From Grifola frondosa (taxonomy: Eukaryota; Basidiomycota; Agaricomycetes; Polyporales; Grifolaceae): 64,000 nucleotides of DNA. The position numbers and the translations under genes are program-made. The notes under the pieces were generated by a model. That model had not been told where the DNA came from. It saw only the letters and a program-made list of their open reading frames with translations, and made no database searches. Location: contig LUGG01000044.1 in the NCBI GenBank assembly GCA_001683735.1, forward strand, positions 222,360 through 286,359, written 5' to 3'. Of the stretch, positions 58,501 to 64,000 are shown in pieces (position 1 is the first letter of the stretch; every line of letters starts with the position of its first letter).

Positions 58501-59501
58501 CGACAATCACATAATGAAGAACACTAAACAGGAGACCGATGCAACGAGCAGAAGGCGAGACGACGGGACGGGGACTTGGGACAGGAGGACAGAGCGGGCC
58601 AAATTATATCGTCGCAGCCCCACCTCCTCTCCGCAAGTTCGTGTCATCCGTTGCCGACACCTGACGTCGGCTCGGTGTCTCCCAGCGCGAAGGTGAAACA
58701 CAGCAGTCCAAATTCCGAATTTCTACTCGGCCAAGCCGAGTGCGAAAACGTACTTTGGTCCATTCGGACGCTAGAGAACGGTGGGATGCCATAAGCCCGG
58801 AACTGAAAATAGACCAGCGTGATGCGTACGTACGTACATACATGTGTGATCGGCGGGCACGGAGAACTCGAGGTGAAAATATGTCGCGCGAAGGGTAGTC
58901 TCTGTGCCACATTGCGTGAAATATATCGTTTCCACTGCAATCCTCGCCAGACAGAAAGCGGAATGGATGGAGAGTTGTGTCCAGGTTGAACCAAGAGCCC
59001 ACATCCGGCGAGTTGCACAGAGAGTCTATGATTTTAAAATAAAAAGGTCAGTTGATTCGGATAGCAAGTAGGAGGCGAGGGTGGTTGTAACACCATGACA
59101 CCTTCGAAGATTTGCGCGACAGACTCTATGGTCATGAGAAATGAGTCGCACGACTCAGGGAATTGTCCGCACAAATGGTTTCAATCATGCCTGCCTCACT
59201 CATGATTTTGCCATGCCAGTGACCGTGAAGAGACATCCACCCGCCAAAATGTGTGCTTGGCGATGCACGCACCCATTCCATTCGTCCGCTTATGGTGACA
59301 GTGGAAAGTGTGCTTGCCGTCTCAGCATCACACCGAAATTGGCTAGAGAGAGAGCATGACGCATGCACGTCCGTATCCGAGAACATGGTACCACTCATCC
59401 GACTCGGTTTCGACACGCAAGCCGAAGCTCTGGCACAGATGGCGACATATAAATAAAGCATCTGTCAGACACGGTCCAAGGATATATTCCAGTCATCGAG
59501 C

Positions 59502-60211
59502 ATGCAGTCTACATCTTCTAGCAGTCACCGTGGTGGACGTCGCGCTCTTGGCACCGCCGTCGGCCGTCATTACAGCTGTCTCCTCTCCAAGGTCAGAAGC
59601 GACCTTCGTCAGCTCATGCAGGCATTCTCTCCGTACGTGTGAATCACTGGACTCCGAGCCCCGTCACTCGGCGCTGATAAGAGAGCCGCGGTTTCGTTTT
59701 AATTTTGGCAGGCAAACTCACCGGTGATCCGCGCGCACAAATGTATTGGACACCGCATGCGTACCGAACATATGTCGTGCAGCGCCATCGCATCAAGCTC
59801 GTGGGGTGGCCAAAGTCCGTCCGCTTCCGCAACCTCAGCTTTGTTCGCGGAGGTATCAACCCCATCAGACTGCTCTTCGACCTGTGGAAGGACGGAGTGA
59901 TGCACTTCGAACGACTCTCCGAACATGAGTCACCGGAAGATCTGGAAATGCCAGGAGATCGGCTGGAGGATGGAGCACAGCCACCACGCCGTAATGTTAT
60001 TCGGACGCAGCGCTCGGACGTCGGCAAGCATCGCATGCGACCGATCACGAACCCACTTGGGTTACCGCTGCGTCGGATGAGATTGACGGGAGCGAAGAGC
60101 CTGCCGATGGTACCAGACGAGTGGGATGAGGAGATTGAAGATTTTACAGATGATGAGGGGAAGCGGGATCTTGCGATGGACGATGAGATTGAGGATGCGG
60201 ATGGGTTCTGA
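59502..60211 (+). CDS. Small Gly-Trp-Pro motif protein, copy 3
   Basis: Exon 2 (about 59712-60211) is fully open and gives the best sequence of the family member, from LTGDPRAQMY to EIEDADGF. Exon 1 has an extra G near 59622. Confidence 0.55.
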
Positions 60212-60829
60212 GCTGTGATCACGTACTGTCATGTTTGTTTCGCCCGGCTGCAAACCAGTTTGAGGTGCACGACTCGAGGGCATTTTTCCACAGACCAGTG
60301 GCGAGTTTCGGCGCGGACTCCAGGTATGTCCCCGTTTAGCCACAGCCTATCGGCAAATCATATGGGAAGGCCTGCAGTACGTTGGATCGGAGCCGGAAGT
60401 GTCAATGCTGTCATGGTAATTCTGAATTGAGATGGAAATTTTTTTCTTCTAGGCGACGTAATGGTGAGAAGCTGGACGTGAAGCGACACTTGGCACGTTC
60501 CATTGGGCTATTGCAAAAAATGACTTTCCTAATTTTATTCCCTCCGTCAACACTCATTCCTCCTGCACGAGCTCACCCACCTTTTTGCTACCCATTCTCG
60601 GCCGGATGGTGCCCATTGCCAGCAGTATGTTTGGATGGATTTTGAATGTCACAGTGATGCAGCATGAGTCCCGCCAGCTGATTCTCAAGTCCGGCTCCCG
60701 AGTCAGCCCGCACCTGGGTCAATGTGGTGTCAGCAAGTACCCATCCCACGAATGACGATGACCGAGACACATCTCAATACCAATCAGGGTGCAGGTGAGT
60801 CAATAGGTCTCATAACCAATTTATGTTAC

Positions 60830-61700
60830 TTCTGAGCATGCGAGAGATGGTTGAGCATGCTGGCCTGAAACATGAATACCTGAAAAATGTCAAGATGACT
60901 CGAGAAAGTCAGTGCAGCTCCGTAACCCGAAAGCCCCACTCGAGAATTGGGAGAAGCTTGAAGACATGCTTGAAATGACCCACACATGCTTCATCTCTGG
61001 CCGGTGCAAATTCTGCAAACAATCGAGTGTGGTGAGTTCGTTATTCAGACCAATTATGAGAGATGCGCTGAACCGCCATGATTTTGGACATGTGTTCAAC
61101 TTCTCGCGATCGTGATGCATGGCGTACTGTACCGCGCGGCTATTGGCCTGTGGTCGTGTCGCGGAGGTATAAAGATATGTGGTGAGTATCTCGTCCGTGT
61201 CGTGGATGTGTTTTCGTCTAACTTACCGGTCAAGTTCATACGATGCTGGGACCTTCTGGACAACATGAGCGACGCGGTACGAGGATGATGTGCACGCAGC
61301 TGATGCGATCTTCGGTGGCTTACACATACCTCGTAAATTGTCATCATCGTGGAAATCCATGTTGCATGCTGTGGAACACGTACCGTCACGTTTGCAGGCT
61401 TCGGATGATACCTCGGACTAGAGGCCAGCACATTTGGATGGTCCAATTCCGGGGGAAATGCCTTCGGCACCCAGATTGCTGAAGATGCAAATATCTTTGA
61501 ATGTCTTCGGGGGCGACCAGTGGTCCTCAAAATCGTATGGCGCAGTTTTTTTGGCAGTGAGCCAGTGTGATGGTGAGTGGATGCTTTGCCGTGCGTGGCC
61601 GTGCTGCAGCTTTCCTTGGTGTCAGGGAGGGCATCCGCTAGTGACATATGATCTTCAGGTCGTTCGCCGCGGTTCTGCCCAGCAAACATCCAGCGCGTGA
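60830..61700 (+). pseudogene. Cys-rich reading-frame relic, copy 3
   Basis: Equivalent of 42870-43747. A frame here joins VQLRNPKAPLENWEKLEDML to the Cys-rich CKFCKQSS part. The same in-frame TAG precedes the RPAHLDGP segment. Confidence 0.4.
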
Positions 61701-62060
61701 CACATCTTGCCCTTCCGATCACTTGCCTACTTGCCTGCTGCGGTTTTCTTCCTCTCTCGTCCATGGTGTGCTTCGTTGCTTCGTTTGGAGTATTAATCCT
61801 ACAGAGACTTGCATTAGTGCGTAAACGAGCTGTAGCAGAAGACATACCCGTGTGAGACTTGAAGCAGCTGATGGAGGTAGAGCACGCTCGAACGACTTCT
61901 GCTCCTTGTGCTCCATGCGACTTGAGACCCGCAGTGTTCTGTATCGTACCTGAAGATCATATATTTTTGTGATCTGTGAGTGTTTGAAAATGGTCTCAAA
62001 CCACTTCAAGTCAGCCGGAACTGCCCCAAACGACCGAAAACGAGCGAAGACAATGCTGGA

Positions 62061-62152
62061 TTATACGGCCCATATTGTCCGTTATACTGCCCATACCGTC
62101 TTATACGGTACTCTCCTATACTGCCCACAACAACCGTCCATACCGTCTTATA
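62061..62152 (+). repeat. Interspersed short direct repeats near the unit edge, unit 3
   Basis: Same cluster as 44107-44198. Confidence 0.7.
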
Positions 62153-62347
62153 GCATCCATAACAACAGCTATCCTCAAGAATATCTTTGGAAACTTGTCC
62201 GTCCGGCGTCCCAAGAGATAACACATCGCTCGGCTAGATTCCATATGCCTGTCAACGAAATATATTCTGCTCCGATTTACGTACAGCATTGGCACCACTC
62301 CACCATCCACCGCTTCTCCGCGCGCCTCCACACACAAAACCTGTCAT

Positions 62348-64000
62348 AGACAAGTCAAACGTTGCAACGAGACGAACGAAAACGAATCCGTCGCAAGATA
62401 CATACCCTCAGATCCGCACCGCCATAGCCTTTGGTCAGTTTCGCCAAACCCTTCGCATTCGCCTCACCCTTCTCCGCTTCCCACCCAGCCCAATTGCGCG
62501 TCATGATCTGCAGGATCCGCTCCCGGGCGCTCAAGCTGGGTAGGGAAGAAGAATTCGCGATCGAATCGCCCAGGTCTCCGAAGAGCAGGATCGATAGCGT
62601 CCGGTCTGTTTGTCGCACCAATCACGACAACCTGCCCCGGCCGTCCATGCCATCCATGAGCGCGAGCAGCGTCGACACGATGGACGCATGGATCTGGTCC
62701 TGCTTGGACGACCGCACTGGCGCGAGCCCATCGATTTCGTCAAAGAAAATGATGCTCCGGTTGCTCTCCTCGAAAGAAGACGCAGCTGACGCTCTCGCCT
62801 CGCCGACCCACTTCGACAGACAGTCGGCGCCTTTGCGCATGAAGAACGCTGCGCGTATGATATGACGTCAGCCTAATCGCGAGGAAAACGAGACAAAGAA
62901 AGAATGGACGTTGATCTCACATATGCTCTTGCCATTCGACGACAGTTGGCCGCCAACGCTCGTGCAAGCAGAGTCTTACCAGTACCCGGAGGCCCGTGGA
63001 ACAATACTCCGCGAGGCGGCGTGAGGTTTAACCGTTGAAAGACCTCCGGATAGAGCAGAGGAAGAAGAGTCATCTCCTTCAACGAGTTGATATCTAATAC
63101 CGGATTCAATAAAACCGCAATGACGACATGAGCCAAACGTGGCACTCACGATCATCCAGCCCTCCGACTTCGTCGAACGTGACATTCTGATTGACACCGA
63201 GAGGATCGGCGTCCGCCAAGACTGCATCAAGATGAGCGACGTTCTTCGACCATAGAAAACCGCAGTCATACCTGCATCTCCGACCTTGCCCAAGTTCGAT
63301 GGCGTACCTGCCGCCGCTGCCAGATCGCTCGGGAGGAACCCGCCAGTCGCTGCGTTTCCAGCGAACATGCCGCCCACTCCGCCGACCCCACCGAACGGCT
63401 TCCGTGGCGTCCGCGTCGGGAAGTCTGAATCCTGCATGAACGGCGTAAACGATTAGATCGAACAGTTGCCTCGACAGGAACTCACAGAATCGTCTCCGCC
63501 CATCCACCTGCTCAACTCTGCCCCGTCGCGCTCCATCCCGGTCCCTTGCCTCTACCGCCACCATGCCCGCCACTCCGCTGATTCCGCCCGCCGACTCCGC
63601 GATTTTTGGGCGGGGCCTCATCTCCTCCAGAGGTGGCGGAATCGCATAATTGATTTTCGTCCGTCGTCGCAATGCGTACGGTCGCCCGTCGGGCTCCTGC
63701 TCCTGCTCTCCTTCCCCTTCAAAGTCAGCCTCTCCATCCGCGTCCGCGTCGCCGTCCGGAGATGTCGAAGCGCGTCGTCCAGGGAGCCTTCACCATCCGA
63801 AGATCCGTTCGACGGTTCGTCGACGTACCCCTCCTCGTCTTCGACGGGTAGGTACCTTGACGCTTCTTGAGACGACCTCCCCTGCCGGTGGTCTGTCGCC
63901 GCTTCGTCGGCTGTTGCCTGAGACGGCTGCTGGCACTGCCATTGGGGGCAGGGAGCATAGACTTGCTCTGGCTGCGGGTATTGTATCGAGTGTTGCCGGC
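62348..64000 (+). repeat. Tandem array, unit 4, partial and error-dense
   Basis: Starts with the same seam and runs to the end of the window. It differs from units 1-3 far more often: a 10-11 bp loss near 62766, ACGATTAGATCGAACAG instead of the usual sequence near 63450, and many single-base losses. This looks like less polished sequence. Confidence 0.85.
62348..64000 (-). pseudogene. YTA7/ATAD2-like gene, truncated copy in unit 4, runs off window
   Basis: AAA1 region ([10 protein letters not shown] still readable near 63000, [11 protein letters not shown] near 62740) and part of the acidic N-terminus, broken by many indels. The start codon would lie beyond 64000. Confidence 0.7.

Larger units (their letters stand above)
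53375..62347 (+). repeat. Tandem array, unit 3 (8973 bp)
   Basis: Same order and orientation. It carries private one- to five-base losses (for example near 57031, 57621, 58583 and 60830). Confidence 0.9.

Noticed and set aside
35425..64000. Array considered as a DNA transposon or plasmid
   Set aside because: No transposase, integrase, polymerase or terminal inverted repeats seen in the unit, and one edge lies inside a host gene intron. A circular intermediate remains possible but is not shown.

Overview
This window is nuclear DNA of a filamentous basidiomycete, most likely an Agaricomycete wood or litter fungus. Genes are dense and on both strands. They are cut into many short exons by introns of about 45-80 bp with GT..AG ends. 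The recognisable proteins (polyporopepsin-like protease, FAD alcohol oxidase with the basidiomycete C-terminus, RNAi polymerase, GH85 endoglycosidase) fit this group. I recognise no bacterial, viral or telomeric sequence.

Layout. 1-31 kb is an ordinary mixed gene neighbourhood: an unknown conserved gene (1-694, -), replication factor C large subunit RFC1 (1054-4757, +), a secreted aspartic protease (5764-7175, +), a secreted repeat-peptide precursor with one repeat per exon (7370-8696, -), a 2.4-kb gene-poor stretch, a multi-pass membrane protein (11289-12986, -), an unknown gene (13092-13907, -), alcohol oxidase (14108-17443, -), a gene-poor stretch with a possible secreted-protein gene (19752, +), an RNA-dependent RNA polymerase followed by a two-module cysteine/histidine-rich reading frame (20482-24562, -), the cleavage-polyadenylation factor RNA14 (25186-28346, +) and an endo-beta-N-acetylglucosaminidase (28503-31212, -). 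Next come an unknown, possibly mitochondrial gene (31489-32395, -) and a YTA7/ATAD2-type AAA ATPase with bromodomain (32757-37636, -).

35.4-64 kb is a head-to-tail array of a unit of about 8.97 kb: three full units and the start of a fourth. The left edge falls in an intron of the YTA7/ATAD2 gene. Every extra unit therefore carries that gene's promoter, N-terminus and first AAA domain but not the second AAA domain or bromodomain. Each unit also carries a small gene with a Gly-Trp-Pro motif, a decayed Cys-rich reading frame and several kb of GC-rich DNA without recognised genes.

Quality note. Nearly every conserved gene here is interrupted by single-base indels, mostly losses in short homopolymers (RFC1, alcohol oxidase, RNA14, GH85, RdRP, YTA7 and others). 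The array copies differ from each other mainly in the same way, and the fourth is visibly worse. The simplest reading is an under-polished long-read assembly, so frameshifts are reported as sequence features and not as proof of dead genes. The genes form no single pathway. Themes are chromatin/replication (RFC1, YTA7), RNA processing and silencing (RNA14, RdRP), and protein, glycan and alcohol turnover (protease, ENGase, alcohol oxidase).
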